A stretch of DNA of 8,608 bases from Bacteroidaceae bacterium (GCA_017548225.1 JAFYMV010000049.1:1-8608); one strand, 5' to 3'; positions 1-7,626 are shown, counted from the stretch's first letter. A program made the numbers and translations. Notes: a model not told the origin generated them from the sequence alone.

Positions 1-1640
1 GCTGAATAGTTGTTCAACGCGAAGATGAAGATGAGGGGCATCATGAGCATCATCCACTTCATCATCTTCTGCTGCTGGGGATCACCACCTGCGGGCTGCT
101 GCTTCATAGTGTACAAGGTGTTGATGATGTTCACCACGCTGAAGAGCAAGCAGAAAAGTGAGATATGGTCGCCCAACAAGGGAAGGTTGAAGTTCCAGTG
201 CAAGAGGTCGTCGTATGCCGAGAGGTCGTTAGCCCAAAGGAACTTCTGACCGCGGAGCTCAATAGCATTAGGGATGAAGAAGAAGAGCGCCATCCATACG
301 GGCATCTGAATAAGTGTGGGCAAGCAGCCGCTCATGGGGCTCACGCCATACTTACTATAGAGCTGCATGGTCTCCTGTTGCTTCTGCAAGGCATCCTCAG
401 GGTTGGGGTACTTGGCGTTGATCTTGTCAATGTAGGGCTTCAATGCACGCATCTTGGCAGTAGAGATGTACTGCTTGTAGGTGAAGGGGAATACGATAGC
501 CTTCACGATGAGGGTAAGCAAGAGAAGCACGATACCCATGTTGATACCCCATGAGTTGAGCCAATCGAAGAGGTATACCACAAAGAAACGGTTGACCCAG
601 CGTACGATAGGCCATCCAAAGTAGATGAGCTTGTCGAGGTGGAGGTTCTTGCCGCTGGTAGAGAGCTTACTGCTTTGTTTCAATGTCTGGTACTGGTTGG
701 GGCCGAAGTAGAACTGGAAATATGATGCTTTCTCACCTGAAGGGTCGAAGTATACAGTGGTCTCGGCCTGCATGTTCTTGAGGTAGCCGCTGCCTTCGTT
801 GATAGATGATGAGCTGAGTTCAGCGGTCTTGAACTGTTGGTTGGCGATGAAGATGCTGCTGAAGAACTGATCCTTGAAAGCAATCCATTCGAGACCTGCG
901 AGCTCTTTGCTTTGAGGCTTCATCTCGCTCAAATGCTCGGTATCCTTCTCGGTGCGGTAGGTGAGGGTAGTGTAGCGCTGCTCAAAGGTGTAACCCTTCT
1001 CCTGCTGACGCACACGCTGTGCCCAGTCTACATTCATGCTCTTCATCGAAGAGGGGAAGAAGTTTTGCAAACCGTGTGCCTGTACGGTAAAATTGAGCAT
1101 ATAGCTCTCGGGCAACAGACAATAGCTGAAATCAAGGTAGCCAGCACCTACAGGCATGCGGAATACGAGTGTGCTGTCTGTCACTACGACGGGCTGGAAA
1201 TAGAGTTTTTCGGTAACGATGTTCTCATTCTTGCCATCGAGCATAAAGTTGATGCTCTCGTCGTCTTGATTGAAGAGTTCCAAAGGAAGTCCCTCTTGAT
1301 TGGTGTATTCCTTGAGGATTGCTGAAGTGACGCGTGCACCACGATTTGAGAAGGTGAGGCGTACCAATTCATTCTCAAGAGTAAACGCTTGCTCTTCGCC
1401 TTGCGCTGCAAGGAAGAGAGCCGATGTACTGTCTTGCAGTAAGGTTTGGTTGTAGCGTGCCGCCGCCATAGATTGGTCGAGTTCTTGCTGAGCTTGTACT
1501 AGGGCAATAGAGTCCTGTACGGCTCTGAGTCGTGCTTGTTCGGCGAGTTGCTCCTCGCTAGGTTGGTTCATCCAGATAAATCCGACCATCACGGCGAATA
1601 TCAGTACCCAACCGATAACTGTACTTTTGTTGTTGTTCAT
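1..1640 (-). CDS. yidC: Membrane protein insertase YidC (3' end cut by window edge)
   Basis: YidC inserts and folds inner-membrane proteins, alone or with SecYEG. I translated the minus strand from ATG at 1640: the frame stays open for 546 codons to the window edge. The N terminus (MNNNKSTVIGWVLIFAVMVG) gives TM1 at residues 8-24. A Gln/Glu/Ala-rich stretch follows (about 27-50), then a periplasmic P1 domain (about 70-335). The conserved insertase core starts near residue 350. It contains LTLIVKAIVFPFTYKQY with Lys380 at the position of the groove Arg366 of E. coli, then STAKMRALKP, and YSKYGVSPMSGCLPTLIQMP (428-447). TM3 is about 436-458, TM4 about 493-510, and the last helix begins KWMMLMMPLIFIFALNNYS (528-546), where the window ends; some 70 C-terminal residues are probably missing. 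There is no Shine-Dalgarno; the leader is A-rich (aataaaacaaga). It lies 105 nt downstream of pyrG on the same strand, so co-transcription is likely. Confidence 0.97.
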   Translation of the reverse strand, partial: MNNNKSTVIGWVLIFAVMVGFIWMNQPSEEQLAEQARLRAVQDSIALVQAQQELDQSMAAARYNQTLLQDSTSALFLAAQGEEQAFTLENELVRLTFSNRGARVTSAILKEYTNQEGLPLELFNQDDESINFMLDGKNENIVTEKLYFQPVVVTDSTLVFRMPVGAGYLDFSYCLLPESYMLNFTVQAHGLQNFFPSSMKSMNVDWAQRVRQQEKGYTFEQRYTTLTYRTEKDTEHLSEMKPQSKELAGLEWIAFKDQFFSSIFIANQQFKTAELSSSSINEGSGYLKNMQAETTVYFDPSGEKASYFQFYFGPNQYQTLKQSSKLSTSGKNLHLDKLIYFGWPIVRWVNRFFVVYLFDWLNSWGINMGIVLLLLTLIVKAIVFPFTYKQYISTAKMRALKPYIDKINAKYPNPEDALQKQQETMQLYSKYGVSPMSGCLPTLIQMPVWMALFFFIPNAIELRGQKFLWANDLSAYDDLLHWNFNLPLLGDHISLFCLLFSVVNIINTLYTMKQQPAGGDPQQQKMMKWMMLMMPLIFIFALNNYS

Positions 1641-1681
1641 TCTTGTTTTATTTCAGTTTCTATTATACCTATTATAACTAA

Positions 1682-1712
1682 TAGTAAGCGCAGACACTGT
1701 CTGCGCCTACTA
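1682..1712. repeat. 31-nt near-perfect palindrome between pyrG and yidC
   Basis: TAGTA (1682-1686) pairs with TACTA (1708-1712), and GCGCAGACA (1688-1696) pairs with TGTCTGCGC (1698-1706). Only an A/C mismatch (1687/1707) and the central C (1697) are unpaired. In RNA from either strand this would fold into a strong hairpin; sterically the innermost pairs would open to make a loop. It lies 34 nt past the pyrG stop and 42 nt before the yidC start. The minus-strand RNA after the stem is AT-rich but has no solid U-run, so it may be an attenuating or processing structure, a weak terminator, or a REP-like dispersed palindrome rather than a classic terminator. Confidence 0.8.
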
Positions 1713-1717
1713 AATTT

Positions 1718-1748
1718 TCAATTGTGATTTGTCAATTGTCAATTATCA
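1718..1748. repeat. Short TCAATTG/TCAATTA repeats beside the pyrG stop codon
   Basis: TCAATTGT occurs at 1718-1725 and 1732-1739, followed directly by TCAATTATCA (1739-1748), which runs into the pyrG stop codon (TCA at 1746-1748 on this strand). The units are AT-rich and imperfect, and may be a small slippage-derived repeat. No function can be read from them. Confidence 0.45.
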
Positions 1749-3341
1749 CTTGTTCTCAATCGCTGCCTTGATGAATGACAGGAACAAGGGGTGAGGCTTC
1801 AGTACGGTGCTGTTGTACTGGGGGTAGTACTGTACACCGATGTACCAGGGGTGCTCTGAAATCTCTATGGCCTCTACCAGCTTGGTGTCGGGGTTGATAC
1901 CTACACACTTCATACCAGCAGCCTCGAGCTGATCCTTGTACTTGTTGTTGAGCTCGTAGCGGTGGTGATGACGCTCCTGAATGCAGTTGGCGCCATAGAT
2001 GTCTTTGAGCTTGCTGCCCTCGATGAGTGCGCAATCAAAGTTACCCATACGCATGGTGTCGCTCAAATGAGCTTTTGCTTCCTCCATGATGTCTACGACA
2101 TTGTTAGGTGTGGTCTCATTCATCTCGCGTGAGTTGGCATCGGCAAGGCCGAGTACATTGCGGGCGAAATCAACAATCATGCACTGCATACCAAGACAAA
2201 TACCGAAAGTAGGGATATTGTTTTCACGGGTATAGCCTGCTACGATGTTCTTACCCTCGATACCACGCTGACCAGCGCCAGGACCGATGATAATACCATT
2301 CATGCCAGCGAGTTGCTCAGCAACATTCTCCTTTGTGATGTTTTCGCTGTTGATGAAGTGCATCTTGAGCTTACGGTTGTTGTAAGTTGCAGCCTGTGAA
2401 GATGCTTCGAAGATTGACTTGTATGCATCCTGCAAGTCGTACTTACCTACGAGACCGATGTGTACCTCTTCGGTTGCTTTGGCGCGAAGATCGAGGAACT
2501 CCTTCCAGGGGCCGAGTGTAGGCTTGGGGCCGGGCTCGATGCCAAACTTACGAAGGATGATATCGTCCATGCTCTGATTCTGCAACAAAATGGGTACCTC
2601 ATAGATGGTAGAGGCGTCGATTGACTGGAATACGGCATTCTCGTCAACATTGCAGAAGAGAGCAGTCTTCTTCTTCAAATCCTCTGACAACTCGTGCTCG
2701 GTACGGAGTACAAGTACATCGGGCTGGATACCGAGTGACTGCAACTTCTGTACAGAGTGCTGGGTGGGCTTGGTCTTGAGCTCACCAGCTGCTGCGAGGT
2801 AGGGTACATAGGTGAGGTGTACGCACATGGCATTACGACCAAGCTCGAACTTGAGCTGACGCACACTCTCCATGTAGGGGAGTGACTCGATGTCACCTAC
2901 AGTACCACCAATCTCTGTGATGATGAAATCAAATTGTGATGTAGTGCCCAATGACTTTACATTACGCTTGATCTCGTTGGTGATATGAGGCACTACCTGG
3001 ATAGTCTTGCCATGGTACTCGCCACGACGCTCGCGGTCGATGACGCGCTTGTAGATACGACCAGTAGTGATATTGTTGGCCTTGGTCATGTTCACTCCGA
3101 GAAAACGCTCGTAGTGTCCGAGGTCGAGGTCAGCTTCGTGTCCATCAACGGTTACATAGCACTCGCCATGTTCGTTGGGGTTGAGCGTACCGGGATTGAT
3201 GTTGATGTATGGGTCAAACTTCTGAATGGTTACCTTGTAGCCGCGTGCTTGCAGCAACTTACCAATAGAAGACGAAATAACTCCCTTGCCGAGCGAAGAG
3301 GCTACGCCTCCCGTTACGAAGATGTACTTTGTTTCAGCCAT
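1746..3341 (-). CDS. pyrG: CTP synthase, with altered glutaminase active site
   Basis: CTP synthase makes CTP from UTP, ATP and a nitrogen donor, the last step of pyrimidine nucleotide synthesis, in the cytosol. It has 531 residues; E. coli has 545. The synthetase domain (about 1-266) is intact: P-loop TGGVASSLGKGV with Lys19, KFDPYIN with Lys41, DLDLGHYERF with Asp73, and EIGGTVGDIES with Glu143 (Mg/nucleotide ligands by family alignment). The class I glutamine amidotransferase domain (about 290-531) has the nucleophile in GICLGMQ (Cys382), and keeps Gln386, Glu406 and Arg461 of the glutamine pocket. At the position of the catalytic HPE motif it reads QYYPQY, giving Tyr506 for His515 and Gln508 for Glu517 (E. 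coli numbering). The oxyanion loop is GPGAGQRG with Ala356 where Phe353 is usual. I recall the E. coli sequence from memory; spacing matches without gaps from RHxHRYE to HPLF. Ammonia-dependent CTP synthesis should survive; glutamine-dependent activity is doubtful. It starts at ATG 3341 with its own promoter and is followed by yidC. Confidence 0.97.
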   Translation of the reverse strand: MAETKYIFVTGGVASSLGKGVISSSIGKLLQARGYKVTIQKFDPYININPGTLNPNEHGECYVTVDGHEADLDLGHYERFLGVNMTKANNITTGRIYKRVIDRERRGEYHGKTIQVVPHITNEIKRNVKSLGTTSQFDFIITEIGGTVGDIESLPYMESVRQLKFELGRNAMCVHLTYVPYLAAAGELKTKPTQHSVQKLQSLGIQPDVLVLRTEHELSEDLKKKTALFCNVDENAVFQSIDASTIYEVPILLQNQSMDDIILRKFGIEPGPKPTLGPWKEFLDLRAKATEEVHIGLVGKYDLQDAYKSIFEASSQAATYNNRKLKMHFINSENITKENVAEQLAGMNGIIIGPGAGQRGIEGKNIVAGYTRENNIPTFGICLGMQCMIVDFARNVLGLADANSREMNETTPNNVVDIMEEAKAHLSDTMRMGNFDCALIEGSKLKDIYGANCIQERHHHRYELNNKYKDQLEAAGMKCVGINPDTKLVEAIEISEHPWYIGVQYYPQYNSTVLKPHPLFLSFIKAAIENK

Positions 3342-3384
3342 GATACAAAAAGTTTTATGTCGATATTATATTTTTTCCAAGATG

Positions 3385-3416
3385 CAAAGTTAATGATTTT
3401 TGATAAAACGAACGAA
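3385..3416 (-). promoter_or_regulatory. Candidate Bacteroidota-type promoter of pyrG
   Basis: On the minus strand TAACTTTG (3392 to 3385) is an exact match to the Bacteroidota -7 element TAnnTTTG. TTCG (3416 to 3413) lies 20 nt upstream, one mismatch from the -33 element TTTG. Transcription would start around 3378, giving a leader of nearly 40 nt before the ATG at 3341. No Shine-Dalgarno is present, as is usual in this phylum. Confidence 0.6.
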
Positions 3417-3463
3417 TAAAAAAAGCATTTAGTTGCTTAAAACAATAAAAAAACGCGATGGAA

Positions 3464-3495
3464 GCCTGTTTCTATTGTAAAAATTTGTAACTTCG
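3464..3495 (+). promoter_or_regulatory. Weak candidate promoter of the DUF3078 gene
   Basis: TAACTTCG (3488-3495) differs by one base from the -7 element TAnnTTTG and lies 43 nt before the start at 3538, a sensible distance. No good TTTG is found 19-21 nt upstream; GTTT at 3468-3471 is too close. It is proposed mainly because the gene is divergent from pyrG and needs a promoter in this AT-rich 196-nt gap. Confidence 0.35.
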
Positions 3496-3537
3496 CGGCT
3501 AAATAAAAAATGACACATATAAAATAGGTGTAAAGTT

Positions 3538-5058
3538 ATGAAAAGAAAATTTGTTTTAGGTAGCTTGTTTTTGTGCTGCTCAGGCTTGATGATGGCCCAG
3601 ACGGCAGCTGTTGAAGCTGATTCTGCAACTGTAATGATGGTGGCCGAGCAGGGCGATTCCATAGCTGTTGACTCTATTGCAATTGCGTTGCGCGCATTGA
3701 CTCAGGCAAAGGATGACTCTACAGCGCTTTTCATCGAACAGGTAAAAGAGGCTGCTGATATGATTGTCGAGCGCTCGCTGCTCGATGCTCAAGTAGTAAA
3801 AGAGGTTTTCTCTGATACTGCCGTTGTGAACAAGTATAACCGTATGTTGGATAAGATGGTAGAGCAGTACGCTGCCGAGGTGGAGAACATCAGCACTTAT
3901 GAGACAATTGATGTTAATCCTCTTTACTTCCGTTTGTTTGCACCGCTTACCCTATATAAGTCATCTGTAAGTCAGGCGATGTCAATTGGTACGGCTCCTG
4001 CTACAACTTTGGAGGATAGCTTGCGCTTGGCAGCTATGGCTAGCGGACAGGATCTTCGCTTGCTCAATGAGTTGGACCGAGTACTGCTTTCAACCTATCT
4101 TACTGCTCCTACTATGGTCAAGCTGACGGAGGATGAACTGAAGGCCAGTCAGAACTTTTCAGAGGAAACCATGAAGAAGGTGTCTGAAAGCGTGAAACTT
4201 GATGTTCCTACTGCAGCGGTGGTTGCTCCTTTGGAGGAGGTTAAACCGCAGGTTGCTACAGATGTTGTAGTGCAGAAGCCTAACTTCTGGGTGACCAAAG
4301 GTAACTTCTCAACACAAATGACAGAATCATATTTCTCTCCGAACTGGTACCAGGGTGGTATCAATAACCTTAATGTGTTGTCAATGTTGACTCTTGAAGC
4401 TAACTATAATAATAAACGCAAGGTGCAGTGGGACAACAAGTTGGATGCTCGTGTAGGCTTCTATCAGAATCAAGGCGAAGACATGCAGTCAAACCAGGAC
4501 CTTTTGCGTCTGACATCAAAACTTAACTTGAAAGCTATCCGCAACTGGAATTATGCTATTGAGGCGCAGGGAAATACGCAGATGATGCCTCACCGTGATG
4601 ATGCAGATGTTTTAAAATCACGCTTTATGGCTCCTGCTGATTTCTCGTTTACAGTCGGTATGGATTTTAAGAAGAACTTCAACAAGGGTAGTATCTCAAT
4701 CTACCCAGGTCCCCTCTCTTACAAGTTGACTTATGTAGCTGTTGGAGATTTGGCTCCAAGTTATGGTTTGGAAGAGGGAAAGAAGATGCGTAATGACCTC
4801 GGTTCGAAACTTGAGGTGAACTTTGATTATAAGATTACTGACAATATTAGCTACAAGACTCGTTTCTACTACTTTACTGGTCGTTACGAATATGTACAGA
4901 TGGATTGGGAAAATACCTTGAACTTCCAGGTGAGCAAGTATCTTTCTACCAAATTGTTCTTCCATACTCGTTTTGATGACCTCGTAGAGCCTTATGAGGG
5001 TTGGAAATACTTCCAATTCAAGCAGTACTTGATGTTGGGTCTTAACTATGCGTGGTAA
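3538..5058 (+). CDS. Secreted DUF3078 family protein, probable envelope beta-strand protein
   Basis: A 506-residue exported protein. Residues 1-20 (MKRKFVLGSLFLCCSGLMMA) form a signal peptide with probable cleavage before Gln21; the cysteines sit inside the hydrophobic core and do not form a lipobox. Residues about 25-240 are acidic, Ala/Val-rich and probably helical. From KPNFW (247-251) to the end the chain has alternating aromatic/polar strands typical of DUF3078: NWYQGG, WDNKLDARVGFY, DLLRLTSKLNL, GPLSYKLTYV, YYFTGRYEYVQMDWENTLNF and a final LMLGLNYAW. A terminal aromatic and many Tyr/Trp-rich strands suggest an outer-membrane or periplasmic beta structure; this is inference, as the family has no established function. 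It is divergent from pyrG; the aminotransferase begins 29 nt after its stop. Its ATG has no Shine-Dalgarno. The family assignment is from recalled conserved motifs. Confidence 0.85.
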   Translation: MKRKFVLGSLFLCCSGLMMAQTAAVEADSATVMMVAEQGDSIAVDSIAIALRALTQAKDDSTALFIEQVKEAADMIVERSLLDAQVVKEVFSDTAVVNKYNRMLDKMVEQYAAEVENISTYETIDVNPLYFRLFAPLTLYKSSVSQAMSIGTAPATTLEDSLRLAAMASGQDLRLLNELDRVLLSTYLTAPTMVKLTEDELKASQNFSEETMKKVSESVKLDVPTAAVVAPLEEVKPQVATDVVVQKPNFWVTKGNFSTQMTESYFSPNWYQGGINNLNVLSMLTLEANYNNKRKVQWDNKLDARVGFYQNQGEDMQSNQDLLRLTSKLNLKAIRNWNYAIEAQGNTQMMPHRDDADVLKSRFMAPADFSFTVGMDFKKNFNKGSISIYPGPLSYKLTYVAVGDLAPSYGLEEGKKMRNDLGSKLEVNFDYKITDNISYKTRFYYFTGRYEYVQMDWENTLNFQVSKYLSTKLFFHTRFDDLVEPYEGWKYFQFKQYLMLGLNYAW

Positions 5059-5087
5059 AAAATAGAATTCCATACATTATATATATT

Positions 5088-6287
5088 ATGCCACAAATAT
5101 CACAACGCGGCACATTGATGCCCGCTTCGCCTATCCGTAAGTTAGTTCCATTGGCTGATGATGCCAAGGCGAGGGGTATCCATGTATATCATCTTAATAT
5201 CGGTCAGCCCGACCTTCCTACACCTCAAGCTGCTATTGATGCTATTCGTAGCATCGATCGCAAGGTGCTCGAGTATAGTCCTTCGCAGGGTTACTTGAGT
5301 TACAGAACAAAGTTGGTTGACTATTACAAAAAATATGACATCAACCTTACTGCCGATGATATCATTGTTACTACCGGCGGCTCTGAAGCGGTGTTGTTTT
5401 CTTTCATGGCTTGTCTGAACCCTGGTGATGAGATTATCATGCCTGACCCCTTCTACGCCAACTATCAGGCTTTTGCCATCTCGGCAGGTGCAGTTATCCG
5501 TACTATTCCTACGACTATTGAGGAGGGATTCTGCTTGCCCAAGGTTGAGCGTTTTGAGGAGCTTATCAATGAGCGTACCAAGGCTATTATGATATGTAAT
5601 CCCAATAACCCGACGGGATACCTTTATACACGCCGTGAGATGAATCAGATACGCGACTTGGTGAAGAAATATGATTTGTATCTCTTCTCGGATGAGGTGT
5701 ATCGTGAGTTCATCTATACAGGCTCGCCTTATATCTCGGCTTGCCATCTTGAAGGTATTGAGGATAATGTGGTGCTCATTGACTCGGTATCAAAGCGTTA
5801 TTCTGAATGTGGTATTCGTATCGGTGCTTTAATTACCAAGAATAAGCAGCTTCGCCAGGCGGTGATGAAGTTTTGTCAAGCACGCTTGAGTCCTCCTCTT
5901 ATTGGTCAGATTGCTGCTGAAGCATCGCTCGATGAGCCGGAGACATACGCACGCGAGACCTATGATGAGTATGTGGAGCGTCGTAAGTGCTTGATTGACG
6001 GACTTAATCGTATTCCTGGTGTATATAGTCCCATTCCTATGGGTGCCTTCTATACGGTAGCTCGCCTTCCGGTAGATGATAGTGAGAAGTTCTGCGCATG
6101 GTGCTTGAGTGAGTTTAACTACGAAGGTGAAACTGTGATGATGGCTCCTGCCAGTGGATTCTATACTACTCCCGGTGCTGGTCGCAATGAGGTGCGTATT
6201 GCTTATGTGCTCAAGAAAGACGATTTGCAGCGTGCACTTGTCGTATTGCAGAAGGCTCTGGAGGCTTATCCAGGTAGAACTGTTTAG
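5088..6287 (+). CDS. Fold-type I PLP-dependent aminotransferase (aspartate aminotransferase-like)
   Basis: A 399-residue cytosolic aminotransferase of the class I/II family, usually annotated as aspartate or aromatic aminotransferase; the amino donor cannot be read from sequence. Family features in order: YHLNIGQPDLPTP (substrate loop), TTGGSEAVLFSF (phosphate-binding start), DPFYANY, NPNNPTGY with Asn174, SDEVYREF with Asp202 (pyridine nitrogen) and Tyr205, SVSKRYSECGIRIG with the Schiff-base Lys236, and GRNEVRIAY with Arg370 (alpha-carboxylate). All catalytic residues are present and the length is normal. I chose ATG 5088 (MPQISQRG) because homologues begin this way. An in-frame GTG at 5052 would add 12 hydrophobic residues and overlap the previous stop. 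The 29-nt gap to the DUF3078 gene suggests co-transcription. No Shine-Dalgarno; the leader is TATATATTATG. Confidence 0.93.
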   Translation: MPQISQRGTLMPASPIRKLVPLADDAKARGIHVYHLNIGQPDLPTPQAAIDAIRSIDRKVLEYSPSQGYLSYRTKLVDYYKKYDINLTADDIIVTTGGSEAVLFSFMACLNPGDEIIMPDPFYANYQAFAISAGAVIRTIPTTIEEGFCLPKVERFEELINERTKAIMICNPNNPTGYLYTRREMNQIRDLVKKYDLYLFSDEVYREFIYTGSPYISACHLEGIEDNVVLIDSVSKRYSECGIRIGALITKNKQLRQAVMKFCQARLSPPLIGQIAAEASLDEPETYARETYDEYVERRKCLIDGLNRIPGVYSPIPMGAFYTVARLPVDDSEKFCAWCLSEFNYEGETVMMAPASGFYTTPGAGRNEVRIAYVLKKDDLQRALVVLQKALEAYPGRTV

Positions 6288-6387
6288 ATTTTTCAGCGAT
6301 ACGAAAATGATGACTGAAACTTTGGGATTTTGTGTTTAAAATTGAGTTCTGATCTTCGTTTTCGTTATCGTCTCCGTTAAAAAAGAT

Positions 6388-7626
6388 ATGGAATCATTCA
6401 TAGCCCGACGCCTATATAAGAATGAACAAGGTAGCCGCAAGGTGTCAAGGCCTGCCGTACTCATTGCGCAGGCAGGAGTAGCCTTGGGTTTGGCTGTGAT
6501 GTTGGTTACCATAGCTGTATCTTTTGGATTTAAATATGAGGTGCGTGCCAAAGCTGTAGGGTTTGGCTCGCACCTTCATATTAGCAACTATGATGCCGGA
6601 CATGCTCTAGAGGTACATCCTATAGCTGCTGATTCGGCGTTGGTGGCTACGCTGAATGCCTTTGATGAGGTGGCACATGTGCAGCCTTATGCGACTAAGC
6701 CAGGAGTGTTTCGCACTGAAGACGATTTTATGGGGTATGTACTCAAGGGAGTAGGAGAGGACTACGACCTTTCGTTTTATGAGCAGCACTTGAAGGAGGG
6801 TGAGATACCCGAGTTTTCCGCTCATTCTATATCCAATAAGATTGTAGTCTCTCGTGAGGTGGCCGATAAGTTGCAGCTTTCGTTAGGCGACAAGGTTGAT
6901 TCGTATTTCCTTCAAGGTGCTCTGCGTGCACGACGCTATACGGTGGTGGGAATTTATGAAACGGGATTTGCTGAATATGATCGTCTATTTGTGCTTACCG
7001 ATCTCAAGGCTGTACAAGCGCTTAACCGTTGGGAAACGGACCAGGTGACAGGAGTAGAGATCATGCTTACCGACTTCAATAAGGTAGAGTCAATGAACTG
7101 GACATTGGGCACCTTGCTTGATCGTACAGAAGACAGCTATGGCGAAGAGTATTTTGTGCAGTCTGTTGTGGATATCAATCCCGGATTGTTTGCTTGGCTC
7201 GATGTGTTGGATATGAATGTATGGCTCATACTGTCTTTGATGCTTGGCGTGGCTGCATTTACCATGATTTCGGGCCTGCTCATCCTCATCCTCGAGCGCA
7301 CCCAGTTTATCGGAGTGCTCAAGGCTTTGGGCGCGTGCAACCGTTCGGTGCGCAGCATTTTCCTTCGCTTTGCTCTACTTATTGTATGCAAGGGTATGTT
7401 CTGGGGCAATGTTATCGGGCTGGGGTTGTGTGCTATACAAAAGGTTACTGGTTTGATATCTCTTGATCCCAAGAATTATTATCTTGATACTGTACCCATC
7501 AGTTTTGACTGGGCTTTCATAATTGCAGTAAATGTCGTGATGTTCATACTCTCGGCTTTGGTGCTTATCGTGCCTTCAGGATTGATATCACGCATTCATC
7601 CTACTAAAGCGATGCGTTTTGAGTAA
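6388..7626 (+). CDS. ABC transporter permease, FtsX/LolC/MacB type
   Basis: A 412-residue inner-membrane protein with the four-helix layout of the FtsX/LolCE/MacB permeases. The N terminus is MESFIARRLY, typical of the LolC/E-like branch. TM1 spans about 23-48; a periplasmic domain about 50-272 includes VVSREVADKLQLSLGDKV and a beta-rich core (MacB_PCD-like). TM2 is about 278-302, followed by ERTQFIGVLKALGA (303-316), the conserved cytoplasmic coupling segment. TM3 is about 325-350 and TM4 about 374-399, ending in HPTKAMRFE. Such permeases work as dimers with a separate ATPase in lipoprotein release, cell division or efflux. No ATPase gene is adjacent, so the substrate is unknown; lipoprotein trafficking is the best guess. 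The start is ATG 6388 after an A-rich leader (aaaaaagat). It lies 100 nt after the aminotransferase, so it may share that transcript or have its own promoter. Confidence 0.88.
   Translation: MESFIARRLYKNEQGSRKVSRPAVLIAQAGVALGLAVMLVTIAVSFGFKYEVRAKAVGFGSHLHISNYDAGHALEVHPIAADSALVATLNAFDEVAHVQPYATKPGVFRTEDDFMGYVLKGVGEDYDLSFYEQHLKEGEIPEFSAHSISNKIVVSREVADKLQLSLGDKVDSYFLQGALRARRYTVVGIYETGFAEYDRLFVLTDLKAVQALNRWETDQVTGVEIMLTDFNKVESMNWTLGTLLDRTEDSYGEEYFVQSVVDINPGLFAWLDVLDMNVWLILSLMLGVAAFTMISGLLILILERTQFIGVLKALGACNRSVRSIFLRFALLIVCKGMFWGNVIGLGLCAIQKVTGLISLDPKNYYLDTVPISFDWAFIIAVNVVMFILSALVLIVPSGLISRIHPTKAMRFE

Noticed and set aside
837..1325. A 162-codon plus-strand open frame opposite yidC
   Set aside because: It is the antisense shadow of the fully translated YidC periplasmic domain; it has no family resemblance and no plausible leader.
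3423..3438. Small hairpin AAGCA/TGCTT with a T-run on the minus strand between pyrG and the DUF3078 gene
   Set aside because: It has only five AT-rich pairs and lies upstream of both divergent promoters, so there is no transcript for it to end; chance is likely.
5052..5087. GTG start extending the aminotransferase by 12 residues
   Set aside because: The extension is hydrophobic and unlike the family N terminus, and would overlap the upstream stop; the ATG at 5088 gives the usual MPQIS start.
5142..5747. A 201-codon minus-strand open frame opposite the aminotransferase
   Set aside because: The opposite strand encodes all catalytic motifs of a PLP aminotransferase; the antisense frame has no recognisable domain.
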